NCBI RefSeq assembly: GCF_017355915.2
Contig: NZ_JAFEUV020000005.1
Span: 124,001 to 188,000, forward strand
Length of the DNA: 64,000 bases
Direction of reading: 5' to 3'
Source: Telluribacter roseus
GTDB lineage: Bacteria; Bacteroidota; Bacteroidia; Cytophagales; Spirosomataceae
Shown: in pieces, positions 17,556-25,742 of the stretch
Numbering within the stretch: the first letter of the stretch is position 1
How the letters are laid out: the number at the start of each line of letters is the position of its first letter
Notes under the pieces: model-generated
Databases searched by the model: none
Seen by the model: only the letters and a program-made list of their open reading frames with translations
What the model was told of the DNA's origin: nothing
Translations under genes and position numbers: made by a program

Positions 17556-18152
17556 TTAGTTACGACGGCCCAATTCATCCCGGATTTTAGCCGCCTTTTC
17601 GTACTCTTCGTTTTTTAGAGCTTCGTCCAGCAGTCTTTGCAGCTCGTCATTAGGTAGTTCTTTGAGCTGCTCAGTCAGGGTACCTTTGGGACGTATAGTC
17701 TCACGTACCAGGTCATCATCTTCGTCTTCCTCTTCCGACATGGCGCTTGATACGATACCGGCCTCCGAAAGTATAGTTTCGTAGGTATAGATCGGGGCGT
17801 TGAACCGCAGTCCGATAGCGATGGCATCCGAAGGACGTGAATCAATCTCTACTTCGCGCAAATCATCACTGCAGACGATCTTAGCGTAGAAGATACCTTC
17901 CCTGAGGTCCGAAATAATGATCTCTTTAAGTTTGAAGTTCAGGGCATTGGCAAAAGATTTGAACAGGTCGTGCGTCATGGGCCGGTTAGGGACAATGTTC
18001 TCGATCTGAACCGCTATGGCCTGAGCCTCGAATACCCCAATGATAATAGGCAGCCTCCGGTTTCCCATCTCTTCGCCCAGTACCAGTGCAAAAGAACCCG
18101 ATTGGGATTGACTGGGGGATAGTCCTAATATTTCAAGCTTTATTTTTTTCAC
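17556..18152 (-). CDS. DUF151 bifunctional nuclease family protein with UVR-like tail
   Basis: The 198-residue protein matches the DUF151 family. It begins MKKIKLEILGLSPSQSQ, then has LPIIIGVFEAQAIAV near residue 35, and EIDSRPSDAIAIGLR near residue 115, the conserved Ser-Arg-Pro-Ser-Asp-Ala core. A highly acidic linker (EEEDEDDDLV) leads to a C-terminal helical hairpin with DELQRLLDEALKNEEYEKAAKIRDEL, a UVR-type motif as in UvrB/UvrC. Plant members of the DUF151 family have been reported to cut DNA and RNA; bacterial roles are poorly known. It is monocistronic, lying between the ETF operon and ftsX, with its own terminator. No catalytic residues can be named with confidence. Confidence 0.85.
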   Translation of the reverse strand: MKKIKLEILGLSPSQSQSGSFALVLGEEMGNRRLPIIIGVFEAQAIAVQIENIVPNRPMTHDLFKSFANALNFKLKEIIISDLREGIFYAKIVCSDDLREVEIDSRPSDAIAIGLRFNAPIYTYETILSEAGIVSSAMSEEEDEDDDLVRETIRPKGTLTEQLKELPNDELQRLLDEALKNEEYEKAAKIRDELGRRN

Positions 18153-18314
18153 GTTATTTTACTAGTTTTCTTTCAACATGCTCGACTTACTGGCGATGCC
18201 ATGGGGTAGCTTTGGTGGCATACGTATCCACTTGCGCCAACAATTTTTCTACTAAATTTATTCCAGAGCTGCTGTGGCAGGTGGTATTTAGACAGAAATA
18301 GTTTTCAAAAATAC

Positions 18315-18356
18315 AAAAATAAAAACCTGCCCTGTATAAAAAAACACAGAGCAGGT
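18315..18356 (-). terminator. Terminator of the ETF operon
   Basis: On the minus strand, about 20 bp after the etfA stop, ACCTGCtCTGTG pairs with TACAGgGCAGGT across a T-rich loop, and the second arm runs into TTTTTATTTTT. The arms have a mismatch but the position and T tract are typical. Confidence 0.65.
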
Positions 18357-18374
18357 CTACAAAAGGTATCATCA

Positions 18375-19343
18375 CTACTTTGAGGCCTCTATTGCTTTGG
18401 TAAGACGGGGCAGAACTTCAAAAATATCGCCCACAATACCGTAGTCGGCGGCCTTGAAGAAAGGAGCCTCGGGATCTTTATTGATGACTACGATACACTT
18501 GGAACCGTTTACTCCGGCCAGATGCTGTATAGCTCCCGAGATACCGCAGGCTATGTACAGGTTAGGCGCTACTTTGATACCTGTCTGGCCTATGTGCTCG
18601 TGGTGAGGGCGCCAGTCGAGGTCCGATACAGGTTTGGAGCAGCCGGTAGCTGCACCCAGTGCCTTGGCCAGGTCGAGCAGGGGTTGCCAGTTTTCGGGGC
18701 CTTTCATACCACGACCACCCGACACGATAATATCTGCCTCGGTCAGTGAGAGTTCAGCGTTGGACTTCTCCACATCGGTAACCTTAGCCGTAAAGTTAGC
18801 GTCGTTAAGTGCCGGTGAGAATGTCTCTACCGTAGCCATGTTGCCCGTTTCGGTGGCTTCTACGGCATTCTTACGGATAGCCAGTATCTTTATTTCGGAG
18901 CGTATGTCTACTGTAGCAAAGGCTTTGCCCGTGTAGATGCTGCGGGTTACCTTAAAGCTGTTGCCATTAATCTCCGGCAGGCTTGTTATGCCTGAAATCA
19001 CACTGGCTTTCAGCTTGGCCGCGGCGCGTGCCGCTACGGCATCCCCCAGTCCGGACTTGGCCACTATGATCACCTTGCTACCTTCCTGATGAGCAGCCTG
19101 TACCAGTACATCGGCGTAGGCCATGCTGTTTTCGTGGGTCAGCTTCGGGTCAGAGGCATGCAGTACCTTGGTAGCACCAAAGCTGCCAGCCTGCGCCAGC
19201 GCCGACTCATCGGCTGCCCCCAGGGCTAGTACTGTGGCCGTGGCATTGATCATGCGGGCTACCTCGGCTCCGTAGGTAATGGCCTCTTGGGATAATTTCT
19301 TGATAGAACCGTTATCTATTTCTACAAAAACTAGTACTGACAT
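18375..19343 (-). CDS. etfA: Electron transfer flavoprotein, alpha subunit (FixB type)
   Basis: The 322-residue protein has an N-terminal alpha/beta domain (residues 1-185) and the FAD-binding C-terminal domain. That domain has [15 protein letters not shown] near residue 205, [11 protein letters not shown], then [25 protein letters not shown], the alpha-ETF signature, and [21 protein letters not shown]. With the beta subunit it accepts electrons from acyl-CoA dehydrogenases and passes them to the respiratory chain. A client enzyme may be the glutaryl-CoA dehydrogenase-like protein at 53449-54612. The gene lies 42 bp downstream of etfB in one leftward operon closed by the hairpin at 18315-18356. 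Confidence 0.95.
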   Translation of the reverse strand: MSVLVFVEIDNGSIKKLSQEAITYGAEVARMINATATVLALGAADESALAQAGSFGATKVLHASDPKLTHENSMAYADVLVQAAHQEGSKVIIVAKSGLGDAVAARAAAKLKASVISGITSLPEINGNSFKVTRSIYTGKAFATVDIRSEIKILAIRKNAVEATETGNMATVETFSPALNDANFTAKVTDVEKSNAELSLTEADIIVSGGRGMKGPENWQPLLDLAKALGAATGCSKPVSDLDWRPHHEHIGQTGIKVAPNLYIACGISGAIQHLAGVNGSKCIVVINKDPEAPFFKAADYGIVGDIFEVLPRLTKAIEASK

Positions 19344-19385
19344 AGTTTTTAGGGAAGTTAATAGTTAATAAATACGTCGAAAGGC

Positions 19386-20123
19386 TTACAGCACCTTGGC
19401 TTCGGTACGTAGCAGTGTGATCAGCTTTTCGACCTCTTCCACCGGAATCATCTTGCACTGGCCCTTAGGGGCAGGCTGTGAGTACCTTTCGTTGATGGCC
19501 AAGTCTTCGACGGCTACGGGCTCCACTACCTGTAAGGGTTTGGTACGGGCCGTCATGATTCCGCGCATGTTGGGTATCTTCCACTCGGCAATGGGCTCTT
19601 GGCAACCCAGTACCAGGGGTAGGGGGGCTTCCAGGTACTCTTTGCCACCATCTATCTCGCGGGCCAGTTTGGCCGTTGTGCCTTCGATGTCCAGCTTCAT
19701 CACCGGCGAGAACGAAGGTATTCCCAGCATCTCACCAACCAGTCCGTGTACTACGCCACTGTTATAGTCGATGGACTCGCGGCCCATCAGGATCAGGTCG
19801 TAGTTATTTTGCTGGGCTATATGAGCGATCTGAGCAGCTACGAAGTAAGAGTCGGTGGGCTCAGCGTTGACACGTATGGCGTCGTCGGCACCGATGGCCA
19901 GGGCTTTCCGGATCTGGGGTTCGCCTTCGGCTTCTCCTACGTTGAGCACCGTGACAGTACCTCCGTGTTGTTCTTTGAGTTCTACGGCACGGGCCAGTGC
20001 ATAGTCATCATAGGGCCCTATTATAAATTGAATACCCGTTTTGTTGAGTTTGGTATCGCTGTCGACAAAAGCGATCTTAGCGGTAGTATCGGGTACATTC
20101 GTAATACAAACAAGTATTTTCAT
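19386..20123 (-). CDS. etfB: Electron transfer flavoprotein, beta subunit (FixA type)
   Basis: The 245-residue protein begins MKILVCITNVPDTTAKI and contains GPYDDYALARAVELKE, then LILMGRESIDYNSGVVHGLVGEMLGIP, the AMP-binding loop of beta-ETFs. The C-terminal segment IPNMRGIMTARTKPL is the recognition-loop region of the family. It is soluble and forms a heterodimer with the alpha subunit encoded directly downstream. The start at 20123 leaves a 95-bp divergent spacer to the TPR gene. That spacer must hold both promoters, but I find no exact consensus there. Confidence 0.95.
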   Translation of the reverse strand: MKILVCITNVPDTTAKIAFVDSDTKLNKTGIQFIIGPYDDYALARAVELKEQHGGTVTVLNVGEAEGEPQIRKALAIGADDAIRVNAEPTDSYFVAAQIAHIAQQNNYDLILMGRESIDYNSGVVHGLVGEMLGIPSFSPVMKLDIEGTTAKLAREIDGGKEYLEAPLPLVLGCQEPIAEWKIPNMRGIMTARTKPLQVVEPVAVEDLAINERYSQPAPKGQCKMIPVEEVEKLITLLRTEAKVL

Positions 20124-20218
20124 AGTAGTTTCTGAATGTTGATTCTAACTTTTCAGCAAATGCTTTGTTTTGCGAATATAAAGAAATTAGTAAATAGTAT
20201 GCAAGCATAATAATATTT

Positions 20219-20548
20219 ATGGACAATCCTCTACTCAAAAACCTCCTGGACTTTTACGAAGAAGATCCCCATGATCCCTTCAATATCTACGCATTAGCCC
20301 TTGAATACAGAAAAACCGATATCGGTAAAGCAGAGGCCTTGTTCCGGAAGCTGCTGGCAGAGCATCCCGACTACCTGGCGGCCTACTACCACGCCGCTCA
20401 GCTGTTTGGGGAAGTAGGCAAGTCGGAGGAGGCACACGCTACGTACCAAAAGGGGATAGAGCTGGCGCAGCAACAGGGTAATACCAAAACGCACCAGGAG
20501 CTGGTACGGGCCTATCGGATGTTTCAGGATGAGGAAGAGGAATGGTAA
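20219..20548 (+). CDS. Small TPR-containing protein
   Basis: The 109-residue protein is almost wholly helical, with two tetratricopeptide units: KAEALFRKLLAEHPDYLAAYYHAAQLF at about residues 43-69 and EEAHATYQKGIELAQQQG at about 75-92. The preceding segment DPHDPFNIYALALEYRKTD is a half unit. The C-terminus is acidic (FQDEEEEW). No signal peptide is present. Such short TPR proteins usually act as protein-protein adaptors. It is transcribed away from the ETF operon and is followed after 58 bp by the DUF3891 gene; a shared transcript is possible. The partner is unknown. Confidence 0.8.
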   Translation: MDNPLLKNLLDFYEEDPHDPFNIYALALEYRKTDIGKAEALFRKLLAEHPDYLAAYYHAAQLFGEVGKSEEAHATYQKGIELAQQQGNTKTHQELVRAYRMFQDEEEEW

Positions 20549-20606
20549 AATGCCGCAGATGGCAGAGTTAAGCAAGACACTAATCAGTTAATAAAGTAAG
20601 GGGCAG

Positions 20607-21332
20607 ATGATCGTAAAAACAATACCAGAAGGTTGGGAGGTGATTTATCAGAGAGCCCACGGACTTCTGGCCGCTCAACTGGCCAATCAATGGAAAGTAG
20701 TCGATCGCCCTCCCTACTGGACGCATACTCTCATCGCTATCGCTGAGCATGATGATGGAATGGCGGAGTCGCAGTCGCAGGAGAATCTGACCGAAGCAGG
20801 TGCGCCCAAGCACTTCCAGCTCCTCAAGTATAGTGCTACTCAGTACCGCAATGTGATGGAGATAGCCGCTTCAAAGAGCCGCTGGAACGCTCTCATGACC
20901 TCACTGCACATGTCCTTCCTGTACGAAGGGATCAAACATGAGGATAAAGAACTGGAGCAATTCATAAAAGAGCAGGACAGGTATCAGAAGCAGCTCCTGA
21001 AAGAATTACTTATTGATAGGAAAGTAGCGGAGCAGGCCTACCAGTTTGTGGAGTGGTGCGATGCCCTGTCGCTGCTGCTGTGCATGGACCAGGTACAGTC
21101 AGACCAGCGGCGGATGGATATAAGTAAAGGCCCCGACGGTATTATGTACCAGATTTGGCAGGATACCAAGGGTACTTTGCGAGTAGATCCCTGGCCTTTC
21201 GAAGCCGGCCAGTTCGAGGTGGAGGTCGAGTACCGGCACCTGCATCAGTTACAATTCAAAACGGTGGAACAGTTAAACCGGGCTCTTAATGAGGCAGAAG
21301 TACAGGCCAGGAGCTGGGAATTTAGAAAATAA
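20607..21332 (+). CDS. DUF3891 family protein
   Basis: The 241-residue soluble protein begins MIVKTIPEGWEVIYQRAHGLLA, followed by AAQLANQW and AEHDDGMAE, which fit the DUF3891 family. That family has conserved His/Asp residues in a mostly helical fold reminiscent of HD or DinB metal-binding helical bundles, but the reaction is unknown. Histidines at RAHGLLA, IAEHDDG and TSLHMSFLYEG could form a metal site; this is my inference. Near residue 143 the segment FVEWCDALSLLLCMDQ continues the helical core. It lies between the TPR gene (58 bp) and the YihY gene (76 bp), all rightward. Confidence 0.75.
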   Translation: MIVKTIPEGWEVIYQRAHGLLAAQLANQWKVVDRPPYWTHTLIAIAEHDDGMAESQSQENLTEAGAPKHFQLLKYSATQYRNVMEIAASKSRWNALMTSLHMSFLYEGIKHEDKELEQFIKEQDRYQKQLLKELLIDRKVAEQAYQFVEWCDALSLLLCMDQVQSDQRRMDISKGPDGIMYQIWQDTKGTLRVDPWPFEAGQFEVEVEYRHLHQLQFKTVEQLNRALNEAEVQARSWEFRK

Positions 21333-21408
21333 TGTGTGGTGCAAGTAACTGGTGGCATGGTACTTTAGTAAAGCCTTAGTGAAACCAAAGGATTACTAAT
21401 ACCACACT

Positions 21409-22368
21409 ATGAAGAAGATTCAACTCAAGGACTACTGGTCCATGGTCAAAGATTCGGCATCTGAATTTATAGAGGATAATTGTGTAAAACTTGCCGCCGC
21501 ACTTTCATACTACACTGTTTTTTCGCTTGCTCCCATGCTGCTGGTTATCATTTCGGTAGCTAGTATTTTCTTAGGGAGAGAAGCCATCCAGGGCGAATTA
21601 TTCGGGCAGATCCAGTCTCTGGTAGGGCAGAGTGTAGCTGTTCAGCTACAGGAGATAATCAAAAATGCGGAGCTTTCCAATAAATCAGGGCTTGCTGCAA
21701 CCGTAGGTATTGGTACCCTGGTAATAGGTGCCACCACGCTATTTGCCGAGATGCAGGACTCAATCAACTTTATATGGTCCATTAAGGCGAAGCCCAAGCG
21801 TGGGTGGCTCAAATTGCTAAAGACCAGGCTTATATCGTTTTCCCTGATTTTGTCCCTGGGTTTTCTGCTGATCGTTTCACTGGGTATCAACGCCCTAGTC
21901 GAACTACTCAGCAACCGACTGGAGACTTATTTCTCGGAAGTATCAGTTGTGATTTTCTATATTGTTAATCAAGTCGTTGTACTAGCTATTATTACGCTGC
22001 TTTTTTCAGTTATTTTTAAAGTTTTGCCCGATGGTGAACTGCGCTGGAAAGAGTGTCTGGTAGGAGCCGCCTTTACCGCGTTTCTGTTTTTGATCGGTAA
22101 GTTCCTGATTACGTTCTATCTAGGTCAGTCCGACCTGGGCGCTACCTACGGTGCTTCTGCTTCCATTGTAATTCTGCTCACCTGGGTATACTACTCATCC
22201 ATTATCCTGTACTTCGGTGCGGAGTTTACCAAAGTATACGCTCGCTACGACGGATCGGCCATTATACCTCACGGTCATGCCGTTATGATAGTGAGACAGG
22301 AGCGGGATATACATACGGGCGAAGTAATCTCACATAAAGACATGAAGGAGACTCAGAAAACTGATTAG
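21409..22368 (+). CDS. YihY/BrkB-family inner-membrane protein
   Basis: The 319-residue protein has the family's N-terminal pattern DNCVKLAAALSYYTVFSLAPMLLVIISVASIFLG. It has six hydrophobic segments, the conserved RLISFSLILSLGFLLIVSLGINAL region, and the late motif GATYGASASIVILLTWVYYSSIILYFGAEFTKVYARYDG. This matches YihY/BrkB (also called ribonuclease BN in older annotation, wrongly). The function is unclear; transport or envelope roles have been proposed. The C-terminal 40 residues are polar and cytoplasmic. The gene is rightward and probably has its own promoter in the 76-bp spacer. Confidence 0.9.
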   Translation: MKKIQLKDYWSMVKDSASEFIEDNCVKLAAALSYYTVFSLAPMLLVIISVASIFLGREAIQGELFGQIQSLVGQSVAVQLQEIIKNAELSNKSGLAATVGIGTLVIGATTLFAEMQDSINFIWSIKAKPKRGWLKLLKTRLISFSLILSLGFLLIVSLGINALVELLSNRLETYFSEVSVVIFYIVNQVVVLAIITLLFSVIFKVLPDGELRWKECLVGAAFTAFLFLIGKFLITFYLGQSDLGATYGASASIVILLTWVYYSSIILYFGAEFTKVYARYDGSAIIPHGHAVMIVRQERDIHTGEVISHKDMKETQKTD

Positions 22369-22522
22369 GTAGTACGGGAAGATTTTCGTATCTTGCATCT
22401 TTATGTGAAAGATGAGGGGGCAATTTTTACCTTTTGATCCTCCAGCCTCCATTCAAATAAATCTTCCAACCTATTCTTTACGTCTTTCCTGGAAGCAGGA
22501 GAGTCCAAACTATTCTTATATC

Positions 22523-22876
22523 ATGGAAAAAGCAGGATTGATTCCACACGTTATAACCTGGGCCAGGAGCCACGGCTTCGACAACATCAAGGCCAATATA
22601 GAAGGCTACGAAAAGCCTATATCATACGAAAGATCGCAGGACAGCGAAAAGTTTACACCGGATGTAACAGCTGTTAATATGTATACTAATCACTACCTCG
22701 AAGTGGCCATGAAATCGGACTCTAACCGAAGTAGTATATCCAAGTGGAAACTTCTGAGCGAACTGGCCGGCATGAAGGGCGGGAAGCTGTACCTGATGGC
22801 TCCACGCGGACACGTGAGATTTGCCCGGGATATGGTATCGCAGTACAATATACAGGCAGAGGTAGTTCAGATGTAA
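22523..22876 (+). CDS. Uncharacterised 117-residue protein with possible PD-(D/E)XK-like fold
   Basis: I choose the ATG at 22523. The frame extends to 22412 but the additional 37 residues are proline-rich and unlike the rest. The order of predicted elements is helix (MEKAGLIPHVITWARSHG), strand, PDVTA strand, YLEVAMK strand, helix (SISKWKLLSELAGMKGG), strand KLYLMAP, helix, strand QAEVVQM. The spacing of PDV and LEVAMK recalls the catalytic D...ExK of restriction-endonuclease-like folds, but the lysine is displaced (E-V-A-M-K), so activity is doubtful. A TATCTTGC element (near TAnnTTTG) lies at 22390-22397. It is closed by a hairpin shared with the convergent oxidoreductase gene. The function is unknown. 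Confidence 0.6.
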   Translation: MEKAGLIPHVITWARSHGFDNIKANIEGYEKPISYERSQDSEKFTPDVTAVNMYTNHYLEVAMKSDSNRSSISKWKLLSELAGMKGGKLYLMAPRGHVRFARDMVSQYNIQAEVVQM

Positions 22877-22882
22877 TAAAAG

Positions 22883-22912
22883 AAAAAAGACGTGATGACT
22901 CACGTCTTTTTT
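22883..22912. terminator. Bidirectional terminator between convergent genes
   Basis: GACGTGA (22889-22895) and TCACGTC (22900-22906) form a stem with a four-base TGAC loop, extended by flanking A and T runs, so both directions end in a T tract. It lies between the stops at 22876 and 22940. Confidence 0.85.
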
Positions 22913-22939
22913 TGTATCGGTACGGGGGAGGTTAGGTAC

Positions 22940-24244
22940 TTATACCTGTGGGTATTTCCATTCACCCCGGTACTCTCTCGACAGCAGCTTATTGGCTTCC
23001 GGATCATTAGCGATAATTTCCTTCTCTCCATCCCATACAATACTGCGTCCCAGCTTGTACGAAAGCATGCCCAGCAGCGCCATATTAGTTGATCGCTGTC
23101 CTATCTCAATATCACTTACCGGTAATTTGTTGGTCCTGATCGAGGTCAGGAAGTCGGCCCAGAGCTGTTTGATGTTCTGGTCGTCCGGCTTGTTCAGGAC
23201 GGGGTCCTGGTGGATAATGGGCTTATTGGGATTGGTGGGGTAGAAGGTCCAGCCGTCCAGCCAGCCCATATGGAAAGTACCTTCGGTACCGTAAAAGTAG
23301 GCCCCTACCGCCTGCTGTGGATGTGTCTTCTCGGCGTTGTTGCCGGCAAACTGGCGGTGCTCCCATTCTACCGTAAAGTCTTCGAAGTCATAAACGGCTA
23401 CCTGATGGTCAGGCGCATTGGTATTGTCGCGGCGAATAGCGCGGCCACCGGTTGAGTAGACTTTCTTGGGATGCTTCTGCTCGGTCCACCATAGTACCTG
23501 ATCCAGCCAGTGAATACCCCAGTCGCCTAGGGTGCCGTTGGCATATTCAAGGTAGGAGCGGAAGCCCCTCGGATGAATGGACTTGTTATACGGAACCATG
23601 GGAGAGGGACCACACCACATATCCCAGTCGAGGCCTTTGGGGGGCTCTTCGGTAGGTACCATCTGACCGGCGCCTCCTCCGTAGTGTACAAAGGTACGTA
23701 TCATACCAATCTTACCGGCCTTACCGGATTTCAGAAACTCCATACCCGATACATTGTGCGGCGAAACGCGCCGGTGAGTACCTACCTGTACCGTACGACC
23801 GTGCTTGCGGGCCGCGTTGACCATGGCGCGTCCTTCCCGGATGGTGTGGCTGATGGGTTTCTCCACGTACACGTGCGCACCCGATTCGATGGCAGCTATA
23901 CAGCAGAGAGCATGCCAGTGATCAGGAGTGGCTACTATCACGATCTCCGGTTTCTCCCGGGTAAGCATCTCACGGTAGTCACGGTATACCTTTGGGCGGT
24001 CAGAGGTAAGTTTACCAACCTCTTCATTGGCTTTCTTAATCTGGTTCTCGTCCACATCACACAGCGCTACTACCTTGGATTCGCCCGCCGCGATGGCTTC
24101 GCGCAGGATGTTCATTCCCCACCAACCCGAGCCAATCAGGGCGGTACGGTAGGGGGCTACCCGCTTAAACGAACTAAGCAGGGGCAGAGCCGAAAAGGCG
24201 GCACCTGTTACCGCCGCATTTTGTATAAAGGTTCGTCTGTCCAT
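22940..24244 (-). CDS. Secreted Gfo/Idh/MocA-family oxidoreductase
   Basis: The 434-residue protein begins MDRRTFIQNAAVTGAAFSALPLLSSF, a twin-arginine-like signal (RRTF with an alanine-rich hydrophobic core). The NAD-binding domain has ALIGSGWWGMNILREA near residue 35, VVALCDVDENQIKKA, VIVATPDHWHALCCIAAIESGAHVYVEKP with the catalytic-region EKP, and the HRRVSPHN segment. The remaining 250 residues form the substrate domain. The family oxidises or reduces sugars and cyclitols with NAD(P); Tat export with bound cofactor is common in Bacteroidota members. It stands alone, with the shared terminator at its 3' end. The substrate is not identifiable. Confidence 0.9.
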   Translation of the reverse strand: MDRRTFIQNAAVTGAAFSALPLLSSFKRVAPYRTALIGSGWWGMNILREAIAAGESKVVALCDVDENQIKKANEEVGKLTSDRPKVYRDYREMLTREKPEIVIVATPDHWHALCCIAAIESGAHVYVEKPISHTIREGRAMVNAARKHGRTVQVGTHRRVSPHNVSGMEFLKSGKAGKIGMIRTFVHYGGGAGQMVPTEEPPKGLDWDMWCGPSPMVPYNKSIHPRGFRSYLEYANGTLGDWGIHWLDQVLWWTEQKHPKKVYSTGGRAIRRDNTNAPDHQVAVYDFEDFTVEWEHRQFAGNNAEKTHPQQAVGAYFYGTEGTFHMGWLDGWTFYPTNPNKPIIHQDPVLNKPDDQNIKQLWADFLTSIRTNKLPVSDIEIGQRSTNMALLGMLSYKLGRSIVWDGEKEIIANDPEANKLLSREYRGEWKYPQV

Positions 24245-24306
24245 GAAAGGAAATATATCTGATTTTTTATAAAAGTGAAATGTAGCCTTGGTTTACTAAT
24301 GTTTTT

Positions 24307-24351
24307 CTAATCGTGATTAGTTGGGGGGGCAGGCCTGTTACTCTATTTTTG
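24307..24351 (+). promoter_or_regulatory. Promoter with adjacent palindromic operator candidate
   Basis: The plus strand has TTG at 24321-24323 and TATTTTTG at 24344-24351 with a 20-bp spacer, a full match to the Bacteroidota promoter pattern. Immediately before the TTG is the perfect palindrome CTAATC-GT-GATTAG (24307-24320), typical of a site for a dimeric regulator. Transcription would start near 24358 and run through a leader of about 105 nt into the gene at 24466. Confidence 0.5.
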
Positions 24352-24465
24352 TATACATGACGTATTAGAAAATCCAAAATTGTAATTACCAGGGAGAAGC
24401 ATCAGCAATTGTTTTTCAAAAATATACTAACGAGTGGTTGTGGTAAAATATGAAAAACAGCAGGA

Positions 24466-24795
24466 ATGAAAGATAAACTACATCAGTCGGTCAACAAGGC
24501 CTTATTTCGGTTTTGGGTAGAAACAGATGTTGTATTAGTTGAAGACTTGAGAGGAGAGGTTTCCGTCACGGTCGATGCTTTGCAGGTATACAAGTATGTA
24601 GAAAAGCAGCTGGGCTCCCTGGAAGGTAAAACCGTAATATGGCAGGACCTGATGGGGGAGTGGGATGGCATGGAAATGGAGAACGGTGAGATACTCTTTT
24701 TCCCGATTGGGTGTCGATGTCACGTAGAGGCAATTGAAAAAGTAAATCAGATGGAGGCGTTAGGGCAGAGATCTGATCATGGTTCAGGAGAATAA
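24466..24795 (+). CDS. Uncharacterised 109-residue acidic protein
   Basis: I do not recognise this family. The protein is soluble, acidic and has no signal peptide. It has an N-terminal helix (KLHQSVNKALFRFW), alternating strands (TDVVLVED, EVSVTV), a helix (ALQVYKYVEKQLG), then EGKTVIWQDLMGEWDGMEMENGEILFFPIG and a histidine/cysteine pair GCRCHVEAIEKV. The C-terminal ten residues are polar and probably disordered. It stands alone between two leftward genes, has its own promoter at 24321-24351 with an operator-like palindrome, and ends in a bidirectional terminator. Codon use is similar to the neighbours, so it is likely a real gene. Confidence 0.6.
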   Translation: MKDKLHQSVNKALFRFWVETDVVLVEDLRGEVSVTVDALQVYKYVEKQLGSLEGKTVIWQDLMGEWDGMEMENGEILFFPIGCRCHVEAIEKVNQMEALGQRSDHGSGE

Positions 24796-24834
24796 ACCAG
24801 TCCTGGGGTGAAACCAGGACTTAGGATATAACAG

Positions 24835-24866
24835 AGCAAAGGCAACTCCAACGAGTTGCCTTTGCT
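24835..24866. terminator. Bidirectional terminator with 14-bp perfect stem
   Basis: AGCAAAGGCAACTC (24835-24848) pairs perfectly with GAGTTGCCTTTGCT (24853-24866) around a CAAC loop. It lies between the convergent stops at 24795 and 24870 and is followed by GTTTT on the plus strand. A weaker hairpin, TCCTGG...CCAGGA, lies just upstream near 24801-24819. Confidence 0.8.
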
Positions 24867-24869
24867 GTT

Positions 24870-25691
24870 TTACAGGGTACTGAGCAGATCTTTTATAATT
24901 GTAGTCATGCCTGGTTCGGCCTTCATGGCCGCGGCTATGATCTTTTGAATATCTGCCTTTTCGAGCGTTTCAGGTATACCCATATCAGTAATAACGGACA
25001 AGCCAAAACAGGTCAGGTTCATCTGCCGGGCCACGATTACTTCCGGTACGGTACTCATGCCTACGGCATCGGCTCCGACCTGGCGCAGCAGCCGGTACTC
25101 GGCGCGGGTTTCGAGCTGCGGGCCCGGTACGCTGGCATACACACCCGCGTAGGCTTTCATCCCGCGCTGCTGGGCTATGTCCAGCGCTTTCTCTACCAGC
25201 TTCAGATCATACGGATCACACATATCGGGAAAGCGGTCGCCGAGGGTATCCAGATTGGGGCCGGTGAGTGGGTTATGAGGCAGGAAGAAACTGATGTGAT
25301 CGTTGATGATCATCAGGTCGCTTACTTCATAGGCGGGATTCATTCCACCGGCGGCGTTGGATACAAACAAGGTATGGATACCCAGCAGCTTCATCACCCG
25401 CACCGGGAATGTGACCTGCTGCATGGTGTACCCCTCGTAGTAGTGAAACCGCCCCTGCATACATACGACCCGCTTACCCGATAAGGTACCGAATATGAGC
25501 TTGCCTTTATGAAACTCCACCGTCGACACCGGAAAATGCGGGATAGCTTCGTACGGAACGGTATAGGCTACCTCTATGTCGTTGGCCAGTGACCCCAGCC
25601 CGGTACCTAGTATAATGCCAAAGTCAGGCGCGTAATTATGGGTTTGTTGTTGTAAGTACTCAGTAGCTTCCTGTATTTGCTGTAATGTCAT
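24870..25691 (-). CDS. Purine-nucleoside phosphorylase (trimeric, PNP family I)
   Basis: The start is set at the ATG at 25691 ([14 protein letters not shown]); a TTG-initiated extension to 25724 is open but unlikely. The 273-residue enzyme has [14 protein letters not shown] near residue 25 (phosphate loop), [23 protein letters not shown] (phosphate and ribose contacts), [24 protein letters not shown] and [12 protein letters not shown] near residue 207. It cleaves purine ribo- and deoxyribonucleosides with phosphate in the cytoplasm. The size and motifs indicate the trimeric family that prefers guanosine and inosine. It follows the acetyl-xylan esterase gene by 51 bp on the same strand; the link is probably incidental. 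Confidence 0.92.
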   Translation of the reverse strand: MTLQQIQEATEYLQQQTHNYAPDFGIILGTGLGSLANDIEVAYTVPYEAIPHFPVSTVEFHKGKLIFGTLSGKRVVCMQGRFHYYEGYTMQQVTFPVRVMKLLGIHTLFVSNAAGGMNPAYEVSDLMIINDHISFFLPHNPLTGPNLDTLGDRFPDMCDPYDLKLVEKALDIAQQRGMKAYAGVYASVPGPQLETRAEYRLLRQVGADAVGMSTVPEVIVARQMNLTCFGLSVITDMGIPETLEKADIQKIIAAAMKAEPGMTTIIKDLLSTL

Positions 25692-25742
25692 GTGTAAATC
25701 GGATGAGTGTATAATGGCCGCCAATATGCGTATTTATACCAT

